Source: Gelatoporia subvermispora B (lineage: Eukaryota > Basidiomycota > Agaricomycetes > Polyporales > Gelatoporiaceae). Taken from it: DNA of 64,000 nucleotides. The translations under genes and the position numbers were made by a program. Under the pieces are notes generated by a model. It had not been told where the DNA came from. It ran no database searches and was given only the letters and a program-made list of their open reading frames with translations. Of this stretch, positions 1 through 13,678 are shown one piece after another. The DNA lies in NCBI GenBank assembly GCA_000320605.2, contig KB445797.1, positions 990,474 to 1,054,473 on the forward strand, in the 5' to 3' direction. Position 1 is the stretch's first letter. The number at the start of each line of letters is the position of its first letter.

Positions 1-1597
1 TCCGCAGACAGGTATCCGAAAACTCACCGAGCGTGGCCAGGTCTGGGCTTCCCGCGTAAGTTCATACGTATGCTGTGTTGCGTGCCCAAAAGGGTCAACT
101 GTGCCCTCTCAAGTTCTGTAGAGGAGGACGTACCTGGCCAATCCTGAACCAAAGACTATGCACTTTCGCATAATCCTTAGGATCAATCTTTAACAGACCT
201 GTTGCATCATCGGGTGTAGCTCCCGTCAGGGTGAGGTACTGTTGGAATGCATCTAACCAAGTATGCGCACACTTAGCATCGGCTCATTGGTAACAGGATG
301 GAGGTCACCATACCTGATGCAATGAGAAGCAACGACGTGCCCGTGTCTACAATCCCAGAAGCACCTTCCAGGAGCACCGTGGTGCTGTCTTTAGTGCCGT
401 ATAACATATCCTGGTCGATGCCTACGAACTGGTTCGCGGGTTCTGTTGTGGTTAGGGGTCTGTCGTAATATTATTAACTGTCAATCTCCCCTGCAGTCAC
501 AGTGAGAACACATACACCCAGTGCAACTCTCCAACGTAACGACTGTCGTCGACACCGCCGAAGGTAAGTACACCATTGACTTCCTCCATCATGTTGGTCG
601 GCTTGAAGGAGATTCCAAGCATATAGCTATCCAGGAGTCCCTGATCATTTGCGCTGTCGAGCACTGTGGGAATGCATTCCGATGTGTCCGTCAGTGTCCC
701 TGGATATTGGAAACACGTAAATGGCATTCAAGTAGCATTTGCAAATGTGCCCTCACCGCAGGTGAGATCCGTCGGCCCAACACTAGTGCGTGCCTAGTCA
801 TTGGACATCGGGTGTAATGGAAGGGTCGAGCCACGTACCCAAGGATGCCATCTACCCCGTCAAAGCCCCTCGTCATTGCTGCGACCCCAATTGACTGATC
901 AGCGATGGTCAAATCGCCTCCGATAGTGATAGTATCTATCCACTCCGTTCCTGTGGGGGGTGAGGTTAGCCCGAGATCCGACAGTCCGATGGCTACGCAA
1001 GGTCAACTTACCAACCATTTTGCCGCTTCCGTAGTCTACGTGCTGTGCTTGACCATTCAGGACGCAAATTATACTCCACGAATCAAGATACATACTACTG
1101 TGGACAGTGTTGGCTTGGACGTCGAAGTGATCTGGTAGGGCTGCCCGGCACCGACCCAAGTGTTAGAGCTGCCGGTGTCGACCAAGAGCTCATCTGCAAG
1201 AGCAGCGTTACAGCAGCCCGCTGACATACATACGCAGCCACTCACAATCCGTTGGCGGGTTCCCGATGGATACCTATCCAGACGATCGCTTAGCGAAGCA
1301 TCCCCAGCTGTCAGCCGCACACCTCACCGTTACGACATAGTTCACCGCTTGCGAGTCGCCTAGGTCGTTGAAGACACCGGTCGACCCGGAGCCGCCTTCG
1401 GCCTTCGCACGCAGAGCCTGTGCACGCGCCTTGTCGAGTTGAACCATGTTCGAGACGCCGGTAGTGTTCACGCGTCGCGCAAATGGGAGCGACACTGGCG
1501 AGGAGGAGATGAGGTTGCCGAGGAGGGGCGAGGCCGCAGCATTGGACGCGAGCAGGAGTGCGGTGCTGCCGGCGAAGTGGCGGCGGAGCTTGACCAT
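1..1597 (-). CDS. Secreted A1 aspartic protease, polyporopepsin-like (3' end beyond window)
   Basis: Pepsin-family endopeptidase, probably secreted. The start at 1597 opens a hydrophobic signal segment (AGSTALLLASNAAA) and then a propeptide with LPFARRVN, as in polyporopepsin precursors. The first catalytic motif DTGSSNTWVGA lies at about 1140-1180, the flap-region DYGSGKM at about 1010-1030, GFDGVDGILG at about 840-870, VGPTDLT at about 760-785, LTFGG near 555, and the second catalytic motif IVDTGTS at about 330-350. LTREAQTWPRS near position 50 matches the family's C-terminal region, so only the last exon or two are missing. At least seven short introns interrupt it. One of 57 bp removes an apparent in-frame stop near 730. 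Both catalytic Asp residues are present, so the enzyme should be active. Family assignment is firm; the substrate is unknown. Confidence 0.9.
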
Positions 1598-2529
1598 GTT
1601 GACGCGGGCGGGGTGCTTGATGCTTGAGGCCTTGAGGAACGTCGTCGACCAGAGGACTGCTTCATCGTGGGCTGGCAAGACTTGTATATGGCGTTGAGAT
1701 CGGGACGGTGAGCGATCGGTTTGACATGTCGGATGAGCTCAACTTGAAGCGGTGCCAAGCGCAGGCAACTCGAAAGTCACGACGTGAACTTACCTCCTGG
1801 ACACTATTCAATGGCCGATATCTCCTTCCGGAGTCGGAGCCCTGGATTCTTTCATGAAGGGGAAGTGTGCGCAGTATATCTCGTGCCGTCCATGTTCACA
1901 GTCTTGGCCTACTGTATATCTTGGTCCAGAGATCGTTCGAGTTCTGACCGATACGCCCCTTGGCGTACATTCTAGGCCACAATAGCAATACGGTTCCAAA
2001 CCAATGGTTAATATGCGGTAAAGCATTATCATCTATGGTCCCCATCTTTTGCGTGCATATAGTGACACTGAGCCACCCTGAACAAAGATGTACTGTCTTC
2101 GTTCTAATGCATGTGTCCAAGACCATCTGATGCAATTACAGCTCACGAATAATCGAACATGTATGAACATGCACGTCAGGAGAATACCAAGCCAAGTCCG
2201 TCGAGTAGTTTCAACTGTCCAAGGCGCTTTTACGCAGCTCAACCCCACTTTCGGGAGGCGATAGATGGTTATAACGATGAAATGCATTGGTTGCAACTTG
2301 CGGGTGGGTCTAGCTGGAGTATCATGATATGTTTCGGGTCGTAGACTCGCGGAGGACTTCCAATGCAGTACATCCATAATCCGCAGAAACCACCTAATCC
2401 TACATGTTTGCACAATCCATCGACGCTGAAGAGATCAGTATGATACAAAGAGACATCAAGTAGAATCCCCAATACTGCCCATCTCGCATCGGAACCTAGG
2501 CGTCAGATGGTAACAAATGCTTAGCGACG
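1598..2529. other. Gap with no supported gene
   Basis: It holds the upstream region of the aspartic protease and the 3' flank of the helical-bundle gene. A 126-codon open frame on the minus strand (2033-2413) shows no family motif, signal peptide or plausible splice partners and is not called. Confidence 0.5.
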
Positions 2530-4229
2530 CTAGCCCCGAACTGTGAGTGATATCGTTACTGACAACACCGTCCTGACGATATGATACAGTGACCCACCCA
2601 CATCTGAATTATGAGCGGATTTCTCGATCGCGGATTTAAATGCGTTAAACAAATTTCTCGCAACCGCTGGGGTCTGACATTCTTCCTTCTGGAGTCGTAG
2701 AATGTTGGGTTGTCCGCTTATCCGTCCTTCGTGTTGAACTACGTTCTTTCGGAGCGTGACGGACCACTCAAAGTCCCCCTGTTCTCGGTAGTCTTCACAA
2801 TACGCGAACTCGTCTTCCGCTCTCTCTCTGGCATTAATCCTACGTGACGATTCGTTTCTTGTCTGTGGAATCGAAATGGAGCACTGCGCAGGGATTGGAT
2901 ACTCGACCCACGCTACTTCATGTGCCTGAAAATGTAGGACGTCCGGATGAGTCCATGAGCGCATGACCAATAAGAATGCACGTACGGTTGGGTTCAGATA
3001 TTTCGACATCGAGGTACAGATGATTCCACCGTCCTCGCAAATGCGCCAGCAGCCAACCCCGTATGTAGTCCACTTAACGACTGCAGAGGCGGGTTCCTTC
3101 GGAGATCGAGGTGCAATACCTTGTCGAGCTTTTCGTATTATCTTGAACCACTGGGACGCGTCGCTAGGTCGCTGGAACTGAAACCCTGCCTCCATCATCG
3201 GCCCTCTTCGTTCCAAAATATCTCCTGAGACCTTCCATTGTACTTTGTCTCGTCTGTGATTGGCATCGCAATAAAAGATATCCGAGCGGTCAGCGCAGCT
3301 ACCATGTTCAGTTGAGTATGTATGTCTTTGAACTGTAGGGGAGGACGCACAACTCAAATTTGCCTTCTTCTGGATGACACAACAGTAGATCTCCGTCTGA
3401 TTGTATTGCAAGATGTCCATCGCTCGTCATAAGCATTTGTACATTATTCCGCTGAGCCAACAGTTTGACGTAGAACGGACCGGAATCTTGTGATTCTGAG
3501 GGCTCCTCTGTGAGAAGTCTTTCTCTGTAGCCCGCGCCGTTATAGTGCTCCTGTAAGTGAGTCTGGCTGAATGCAAAATCTTTGGCATAACCGTGGTTGA
3601 GGATCAGTGCACGCAGGGAATGAGGCTAAAAATGACGCATACCACCAGCGATCACATCTGATGATTTCCGAATGACTGCTGCAAACTTTGATATCGTTAC
3701 TTGGCCTAAGCCGGTTTCCTGAAGGTCGAATTCTCTGCCTCCGAAGAGTGGGTGATTGAGCTAATATGATCAATTGAGCAAAGGGGCTAGTATGACGGCA
3801 TAAACGTACTCGAAAGTCTTCCCAAGAGTCTCTGATGCATCCGTCAGCTCTGCTGTAGTTCTCACGAATCTTCCTCAGATGTAACATCTTTGAAATCGAC
3901 ATTTCTTCAGTCTCGTTGTGCAAAATGTCCCGAACGTATTCAAGGTTTCTATTCTAGTCTTGAATGATGAGCTTGTATGACACGACTTCACCAACGCACC
4001 GCCGCAGTACCTGTAAACCAGGCATATAAGGGTGGTAGTTCGAGAGTGCTTGATCGATAGCAGCAATGATACGTTCAGCAGACAATTGTAGCGTCTGACA
4101 CTTCTGTATCTCGACATCCACCTGCTTCTTTCGGTCTATAATGATATTGATACCTGCTCCTACCGCGCTCTCGACTGGAGACAGTAAATTCGAGAGTCCT
4201 GCCATAGTCACAGGTAGTGCGTGCAGCAA
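2530..4229 (-). CDS. MLKL-like helical-bundle protein with two PH-like domains, no kinase (unit A)
   Basis: Five exons give a closed frame of 492 residues: 4011-4229, 3810-3953, 3643-3760, 3351-3579 and 2530-3298. Residues 1-120 are helical, with IQKCQTLQLSAERIIAAID and a second helical exon, resembling the four-helix N-terminal domain of MLKL and fungal NLR or kinase proteins. Two PH-like segments follow. The first contains CHPEEGKFEF, IFYCDANHRRDKVQW and a closing helix ASQWFKIIRKAR. The second contains EFAYCEDY, WSVTLRKN and ARNLFNAFKSAI. Both align with the C-terminus of the kinase gene at 9420-12388, including the intron after CHPE..F in the same phase (52 bp here, 61 bp there). No kinase motifs lie between the two parts, so it may act as an adaptor or competitor of its kinase sibling (inference). 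Translation could also begin at 4205. Confidence 0.65.
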
Positions 4230-4667
4230 TGGGGACCGCTGCCAGTAAAATGTCTGTCACTGTAGCATGCTATCCACGAGGCTAGTCAGGTGATCTTTGC
4301 ACGATCTCTTCTCTGTAGATCCGTAGTAGAGGCCAGTGCACGGCGAAATTCACCGACGGGCATGTGATCATTCTCTGCAATCTCACATCATGAACTCAAA
4401 TATTAGCAACGATAGAAGTCCCAAAGTAGAATTCCGTATAAGCCTTGGGATTGGAGCCGTTCAGGATAATTGCTACGAATTGGTCACGGATGTGAGTGAA
4501 TAAATCTTCAGGCGCATGACTTATACAAGCTGTACAATTTTTTCCCCCTAAGTGGCATCGCAGTAGAACATTCTGCAGAAAATGATATGAACTATTTTTT
4601 AGCTGCGATCTCTGTGGATCGCTCGGGTGTAGTCAAATCTATGTTTCCAGATCAGATGCTCGTCGTG

Positions 4668-5596
4668 TCAGTGGGCCGTGGCTAGTGGCACACCGGGGCC
4701 CAGGCCTGTATCAACCCCCTGGCTGTCTGCGCGGTTTTGGGCAGCGCCCGAGGGCGGAGCCAGAGCTCCTCGCTGGAGTTCTATGTCCTGAGATCCCAAG
4801 TCCCGAGGTGGTCGGGGACGTTTCCGAATGCAATAATATGCAGCAGTAATGACCAATATTAGACCCACAACACCTCCGATTGTTCCACCAATGATTGTGC
4901 CGATATGGTTGTGTCCGTCGGGATGAGCTACGGTTGCAGACGGAGATGCGAGGGAGCTGGACAGCATTGAGGTTGACGTGGGCGTCTGGCTCTGGCTGGT
5001 GTTAACGGCTATATCACGGTCGACGAGTATTTCAGGAGCCGACGCCAGGGTTGCACGAACGATACAGAGCTCCTCGACAACGCTTCGTGTGGTCTGCATG
5101 CAAGCATAAATGTGGATCTAGATAAGAATGCAGGGTTCTTACAGGATGCTGTCCACTGAGATGGTGTACCAGAACGTAGCTGCAACGATCTAATTTCGGG
5201 ATGATCCTACATAAATCATGAGTTGGGAGGGACGATCATGCATGGGCTCCTCTCACTTTGAACAGTCTCCGTCGGGAAACGCACACCATGCGAATGGTTC
5301 GGTACTACCAAGCGTGTGCATCATATGGTCCTGGCTCGCTCGGAGGACGGGGTAAGAGATATACTGATCCCACTCCGCATTTTTGAAGGTGTGTACTCCC
5401 ACTGACCCTTCTAGTATCCACTGTATGCATGGATTAGCGACAATGAGCGTCGTGTATTTCGACCGCATACCTGCTGAGCTAGACTACCGCTGAATTCTGA
5501 GCCCACAACAACGAGCCAATGACTAGTATTCGAGAGCTCCAGATACGTCCGCTTGTTTCGGACTACAATATGATATGTGCCGTTTGGCAGGAACAT
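4668..5596 (-). CDS. Single-pass membrane protein with ricin-B-like lectin ectodomain (unit A)
   Basis: Exons 5471-5596, 5257-5420, 5143-5206 and 4668-5093 close in frame as 259 residues. The N-terminal 115 or so residues resemble one beta-trefoil of the ricin-B type (NGTYHIVVRNKRTYLELS, then an LAQQW position and PFAWCAF). There is no toxin A chain. A Ser/Thr-rich stalk (about residues 145-180) leads to one membrane span with a glycine-zipper pattern (IIGGTIGGVVGLILVITAA) and a basic stop-transfer CIRKR, then a cytosolic tail of about 50 residues. No cleavable signal peptide is seen, so the span may act as the signal anchor. Intron phases 0, 2, 0 match the paralogue at 12777-13678 exactly. 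It lies 439 bp upstream of the helical-bundle gene on the same strand. The exon-3 acceptor has an alternative 27 bp further in. A surface glycan sensor is a guess. Confidence 0.65.
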
Positions 5597-7507
5597 GGCA
5601 AAGAAGGGCGAATGATTGAGGGAGAAAGGTGTCCCTTTAGCGAAAAGTACTCTCTAACGCGGCCTTTTGAACAGTCATACGGAGCGTCTGAGTGACTGCC
5701 AGTGCATCGACAGTGAGTCGAATGTGCGATCAGTCGTCGGAACAAGGGTGCTGAAGGTCTTTGCGGCCCATCAGGCATAGAAGAAAAGCACAAATCGTAC
5801 ATGGGTTATCATTTGAGTCACATAAGCCACATGATGTTCGCGAGACCATTCGTACAAAGCGGGAATTCTGCATAAACACCACTCTGGCGTTAGGTGTCGA
5901 ATGGGAGATTCTCAACCGGTAATGTCGAAAATCTGAAGCATCGTCTTCGCATTCCTACTCTATCTTTCCGGCTGGCATGAGCGAGAAAGCAGATGCACGA
6001 AATTCGCCGAGCCTGTGACTAGTAGATAGTATTGTCTCCCGTGCGACATTCTAACGCCAGAGTGGTAAATTTCCATCGCCGCAAGCATAACCTAGTGCTC
6101 GTGCAGGTCCCAAGATTCCCGCTTTGTACAATTTCCATGCTTGAGCTGCGAACATTCTCATGGGCAGACAAGCATCACTTCAACGCCACCAAGTACAGCG
6201 GGGAAGAAGCGTTCTATCTCCCGAATCTCGTGTCAATTGTTGACAAGTGCACTGGTGCATCATTTGTTTGCAAATGACGCCAACCTGTGGGCTGAATGGT
6301 CACTCATAGGCAGTATAATGGTCATTTCTAGAGCACTGCACATCAGCCAAAGTAGTACCAGTCGACGGCAGAAGCAAGTACCAATGCGAATGTAACGCCG
6401 GAACTCCACAAGGTGCGCTGGAACGTGCGGATGACTTATTTGGCTTAGCGCCGCAAAATTTGAAGAGTTTGAAATGTTCCTGGAGCTTCGGGTCTATCAT
6501 AGATCGCAAAGGTGGAAGCGAGGTATCTTCATGTATTCACGCCTAAGTCAGGTTGCGAGGAAGGACAGGCGCGTAAACTCCATGTTGTGAGTCTGTGCGT
6601 GCGAAGGTGTGTGGATGCAGCGCCAATGGTTGACATTGAGGAGCTTAGAAGCATGTCGGGCGTCTTGTAAATCCTGACATATGATGGCGAAAGATGCGTT
6701 CCCACTTGACGTGGCAAGATAGCATCGTTGTGTAAATATCAGTCCGTAGACACGTTGGTAGGAGCGATTGGCACGGAGGACATATTTGGATAAGTACGAG
6801 GTTTATCCCAATTTATCATGCTGAGCATCGCAGAGAAGCTATCAGAAGGGAGAAGGAGTCCGATCCGTTGGCAAAGGGCAACTCAGCACATGGTGTATGA
6901 CGCATCCATCCAAAGCCCGAGGACACACGCGGCGGATAATGTCGCCGAGACATGAGGCCTAGAAGGTGCAACTCTGTGCGAGACGCCAGTTCCAGAAGAT
7001 AATTGTAGCGGTCATGCAGCGCGCAAAGTCCGACAAGATGCTGTGGCCACCGTTGCAGTGGGCGGCCGTCGACGCGGCCAGATTTGCAGCTCAGCGGCTG
7101 CTCGTCTTCCGCGATCTTATCTTATCTCTGATCGCTCTTCGTTATGGATTTATCAGATAGGCACGTGGGAGGCTGCAGGTCGTCGAGGACGATGACTCCG
7201 ATGTTCAGCCGCAGTCCACGTCGAGGAAGCGGGACAGCACATCTGTCTTGCTGGCACTGGGAATTTAACTCGCCCATACTTTGAACCATGTCTACCATGA
7301 TCTCTAGGTGCCCAACACGCTTGATACTCTCGAGGCCGTCAGTTCCTCGGTCTCTATTGCACAGAGGTTTCGCAAGCACCACAATCCGAATGCGTGAGTG
7401 ACAGCCCCCGCAGGAACCCTGAGCATTGAGCGCTGACGATAAGGCAATTGGACGATTGGAACATCTTTCCTGACTGTTCGGGTCGTTATATGACTTGCTC
7501 TCGTTCG
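5597..7507. other. Gap with an inverted repeat, no supported gene
   Basis: About 1.9 kb between the first lectin gene and the isocitrate dehydrogenase. The only clear structure is the diverged inverted repeat at 5852-6129. An undetected first exon of the dehydrogenase could lie near 6950-7450. Confidence 0.5.
5852..6129. repeat. Diverged inverted repeat
   Basis: Two 15-base blocks at 5852-5866 and 5879-5893 recur as exact reverse complements at 6115-6129 and 6051-6065, in mirrored order. An 8-base block (gttcgc side, near 5835-5842) also recurs near 6150. The spacing between blocks is 12 nt on the left and 49 nt on the right, so one arm has gained or lost about 37 nt. The arms diverge outward from about 5970. 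This looks like an old inverted duplication of an unidentified sequence. Confidence 0.7.
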
Positions 7508-9253
<1,746 letters not shown>

Positions 9254-9419
9254 GCCGTTGGCGCTCCAGATGCAACATGTATAAGATCTGTATCATTGTC
9301 TTGCTTTCGCCAGCATTGCTGAAGAACTATGTATCCACACAACTACGGTGCTTTATCTGTAGAACGAGTATCTGCCATTGTCCAGGGATTTACATTCCGG
9401 GCGCCGGGAAACAGACTGA

Positions 9420-12388
9420 TCACAGAGTGGCTGAGGTCAAGGCCGACTTCGCTGAGAGGTCCGTCATGATACTCTGGAAGACCCTGAACCAGGTACTCGC
9501 GTGTTCCGCTGTATCGCACCGCTCCTCCTGAATGAACAGCGCTTTTGCGGACTCCGACGGTCTGCCTTCTTTCTTGATTTGCCGCTCTGACAGTGTGACA
9601 GTCCAGAATCGTGGGCTGTCTTCTTCGTAGTCGGCAACAAACGAGAACGAAGTCGAGGTGCTTTGGGACGCAGTGACACTGCAGCGCAGAGGCATGACCA
9701 GAGGAACCCACTTGTCGTCTGCTGGCTAAAACAAGGTATCAGCTGTGTGGCCGTATGACATGGCGAACGACAAGCGTACCACTCGGCCCCGAACAATCTC
9801 CTCCCATGGTGCACATTGAATCCGGCCACCCAAGATACGCCGCCAGCCTATGCCACCTATTCGCCAGCGCACAGATACTGCAGGGCACTCCACTCCCTGG
9901 CGGAAGCTCCTAAAACGTGGTTTCATATCTTTCCCCCTCGCGAAACGTATCATCGCCTGAAACCATTGCTTTGCGTGCTCGGCGTTCTCGAATTGTAAGT
10001 CTGAGTCGACGCCCGGTCCCACTTGGGTGATCTTGGAGCCGACAAGCTCCCATTTCTCCTTGTCGGTGTTTTGCTCCGCATGCACATAGAAGTATGTCTC
10101 TCCAGCACTGTACATTCGTAATATCGTGAATGAACCTAACGGCATTTTGATAGCAGCAGTGGACTCACAAAGCGAGGGTGCCTTTCTCTGGATGGCAAGG
10201 ATACACAATGCCGTATGAGACAGTCACAGGAGTTCCATCAGAGTCCAGTCGTAACTCCGCATGATCCCGGATAACATCGAGCTCGATTCGGAAGGGTGGA
10301 ATATCGCGGGATGGAGAGGGCTGGATAGCAAGACCGCGTGAACGGTACGGGCCCTGCGAAGGGGAAGTTGGTGTGGAATCTCCAGGTACGACAGTGCGAC
10401 CAGTGAACGCGTCTTCAGATACAAGTGTGCGACCAGTATACCCATCCGAACGCGAAGCAGACTGAATATGGTCACCAGCTGCAACAAGTCTTCTGATCAG
10501 CGCCATGAACTGAAAGCACTCATTTATGGGCATACCAGTATCACTGACGGCGTTGGGATTCGCCATCCAACGGTTGGCCAGCGTTGCGGTTTTCGTCGTT
10601 ATCTTGGCGAAATTAGGTCTCATAGATGGTAATTTGTCTGAACACTCGTGAAGCAAAGCCCACATCTCATCGGTGAGACCCCGGTCCAGAAAGACCTGAT
10701 CGATTGGCCGACTCAGTGTCACCGTCCCAGCTGCTACGTCTACATCAGGCTCCGCCAAGAAAGGCGGTTCTCCCGTGAACGTCTATCTCGGGGTCAGGAA
10801 TGCACATGCGGCATTACAAAAATGATCCTCGCCTCATATATTAGCATCCCGAAGGCATACACGTCGGTGGCGGTTGTCAAGTTGCCCGTCTTGATCGCCT
10901 CTGGAGCCATGAACCGTAAGGTACCCACGGCTGGCTTCGACTGGTCCTTGTTAGTCGCTGATTTGATGACAGTCGATAGACCGAAATCGGATATGCAAGC
11001 ATGGCCCGAATCATCGACGAGCACATTGACCTATCAAAACAATGTAGCCTGCCCGTGCCCGCGTCAATCGCGAAGGCTACTCACGCCTTTGAGATCTCCG
11101 TGGACTACCCGTTCATCGTGCAGGTAGCGCATACCCAAGGAAACCTCGTAAATCTATGACGCCCGCGAGGTGAACGTGACGAAACGTGGCGAGAAATCAA
11201 GCGGGGAGACTTACCAGACGAACTCTGTTCTCTTTGGGGTACGTGCGGAGGTATGTGAGAATATGGCCGTTGCGCATGTAACGTGAGACCATGAACGGCG
11301 GATTGGCGGTTATCGATGCCCCATAAAAAGGCACAATATTGTCATGTCGAAGACCGTACCAGATGTCGGCTTCTCGTTTCAGATCCTGATCATAGTCCAA
11401 TGGCATAGTCAGCATGTATCTTGATCATACGAATCTGCACCATACGTCGAGGCCAGCGCTCCTGAGTCGTTTAATAGCCACTGAGGATCCTCGCCATCGG
11501 CCCTTGAACACTTCGGCGAAACCACCCCCGCCTAACTTGCTAGTGTCATCGATGTCCACGTCCAGCGCTGTGATTAGCCATCGAGGTAGTTCCTTCGGCG
11601 CAACTTTGCCACTGGATCTCTGCAGGCAAGCGACACCACCAGCGAGCAACTCGCGCTGTGGACTTCCTTCCGGAGCGCGTCGTATTTCCTATCGCAAGTC
11701 TTAGCGGCGCAATATAGCAATGAAGTATACGTACCCTTTGCATCACATGCATAGTCTCTTCGATCTGATTGTCCTTGACATCTAACTTTTGCAACATCTT
11801 GTCGTCATTGACCAACAATTGGTTCATCAAATTGCGAAGCTCGGCCATGTCAATTCGTCGCGCCTCTTCGTTCTCGATCTGGTGTTCATGTATCTCGGCC
11901 TGTCTTTGTATCTGCAGGCGAAGAGTAATCTATCATCGACTCAAGAACCAGAATGAGCGGATAGACCTTAAAGCACTCTAGACAGTCGTCCAGATCCTGA
12001 GTTGCTGTATCCAATGAGTCGCTGATGTCGTCCAGACGGAACAAGCTTTTCAGGAAATTCATCCGGGACTGTTCCATCATCACATGTTGCACAAAGACTA
12101 AATTTCTATAAGACGCTCCCTTCAAGAAATGCGCTGTACATCTAATGAATATAACTTGTATACTGACCGATACAGCTTTTCGAAGTCAGTCTTGGTCGGA
12201 CTACATCGATTCTCGACCATAGCTTGACTGATGGTGCGCAAAATACGCTGCGCGCGGAGAACCAGTGCCTTGCATCTAGCCTTTGAGTACTTCACCTGGC
12301 TATAGTACTCCCATGCAGCTTCAAGTACAGTTAAAGCAGGATGTAGCGCAGATACGCTGTCGATTGCGCCCTTGATTGCGATATCCAT
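9420..12388 (-). CDS. TKL protein kinase with MLKL-like N-terminal bundle and two PH-like domains (unit B)
   Basis: Domain order is helical bundle, coiled coil, kinase, PH-like, PH-like. The bundle covers the first 130 or so residues (SKARCKALVLRAQRILRTI; FLKSLFRLDDISDSLDTA). A coiled coil follows (RRIDMAELRNLMNQLL), recalling the brace of MLKL. The kinase has a glycine loop LGGGGFAEVFKG, the lysine in VAIK, the C-helix Glu in LKREADIW, catalytic loop HGDLKGVN (Arg of HRD replaced by Gly, Asp kept), DFGLS, MAPEA and PSMRPNF. All catalytic residues are present, so unlike animal MLKL it should be active. The PH-like parts contain CHPEKG, YFYVHAEQNTDKEKW, AKQWFQAMI, then FSFVADYEED, FWTVTL, ASTWFRVFQ. 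The frame stays open upstream to 12613; 12388 is chosen because the bundle begins there. Exon limits in the middle are approximate. Confidence 0.75.
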
Positions 12389-12776
12389 GAGGACGAAGGG
12401 AGTGTTGTCGACTGCAATGTAATCTAGACGAGGGGTCAGAAGTTGCCCTGGGGAAAGGGCAGCCAACACGAGACTGCCAGACTGCGGAATGAGTCCTATA
12501 TGAGCGAGTCCTAGCACCAGGGATAGAGCCGCGAATCCTCGGACAATTGCCTGATGCTTCCATTTGACACTTTGCATGCTTCGAACTAGACTTGGTATGC
12601 CGCGCGCTACCACTCAACATCGGCATTTCACACTCTGCGTGCACCGATGTGTACTGCATCAGCATTCAAATGTCGTAATCGAGACACATGTCCCCTCGAA
12701 TGGCATGAAACATGTACAGGATTATAGATCGTCAGGAACAAGTCGAGGGATATACTGCTGATCCGCTAAGTTGAAA

Positions 12777-13678
12777 TCAGAACACCGCCAGCCTACCCCG
12801 TATCCCCTTGCTCGGAGTGGCCTTCTCCGAGGCAGCCTTCTCAGGATCTCCCTGTTGCCTGTAGCACATCCAGCCCTTATACTTCAGCAGCCCCCACAGG
12901 GCTAGCCCAATTGCGATGGCACCTACGACGCCCCCAACTGTACCGCCTACAATCGCCCCGGTGTCTGTATGCTTTCCACCACCAGAGGCTGCGTTACTGT
13001 TTGAAGGTGCTGGCACGCCTGAACCTGACACGCCGGACGAGGCTGGTGCCCCGCCAGAACTCGACGGACTTCCAGGGACGTCAATCCCGAGAGAAGCTGT
13101 CGAATTGACTGTGAAAGGCGTAATTCCATGAAACACAATGACCTAAGATCGGAGGTCGTAGTGAGAAGAGACATCACGATAGAATACAAATGTCGGGTGC
13201 GACATACCGGTGTGTTAGGGGCCGTGCCGCCTCCATCTATGTTCCAGGTGGCAGCGAAAGTAGGTGCATTTGAGAATCTAGTGAAAAGAGATCAGTGTGC
13301 CACCCTCTGAACCCGGGTGATCAAAACGCTAACGAGAAGGTGCCATTGATCTCCTCTGCGAACCACTGGAACGGCTGATTGCTTGCAGTGATATACTGAG
13401 GTCCGCTTGATGTTGCCGTGAAGGAGATGAATAGGCTCGACATCACATTCTGGAAGGTAAGCCCGGTCGAATCTCCCGCAATCGTCCACTATGTGAGGAC
13501 CATTCAGAACGTCGCTTCAGAGGAGTGATGCTGAAGGACATACCTGTTGGTTAGCGTCGCCGGTATACTGCCATGATGTTAGATTCTCTCCCTCGGTGCC
13601 ATCTTCGAATTCCAGCGCCGTTCCCTGTTGGGCACCAAAGATGAAATAGGTGCCGTTAGCGATGATTTGGGAAGGCAT
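12777..13678 (-). CDS. Single-pass membrane protein with ricin-B-like lectin ectodomain (unit B)
   Basis: Exons 13544-13678, 13334-13488, 13208-13277 and 12777-13142 close exactly as 241 residues. The ectodomain fits one ricin-B-type beta-trefoil better than its paralogue does: ANGTYFIFGAQQGTALEFED, TSWQYTGDANQQW (the family QxW position), SNQPFQWFAEEINGTF and TPVIVFHG. A Gly/Ser/Pro-rich stalk precedes one membrane span with a glycine-zipper pattern (AIVGGTVGGVVGAIAIGLAL), then KYKG and a short tail. Exon 1 is phase 0, exon 2 phase 2 and exon 3 phase 0, as in the gene at 4668-5596. It lies 389 bp upstream of the kinase gene on the same strand, the same arrangement as unit A. Sugar-binding ability cannot be judged from sequence. 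Confidence 0.7.

Noticed and set aside
3299..3350. Apparent frameshift in the kinase-less bundle gene
   Set aside because: A 52-bp intron with GTGCGT donor and TAG acceptor, at the same position and phase as an intron in the paralogue, removes the problem and closes the whole frame.
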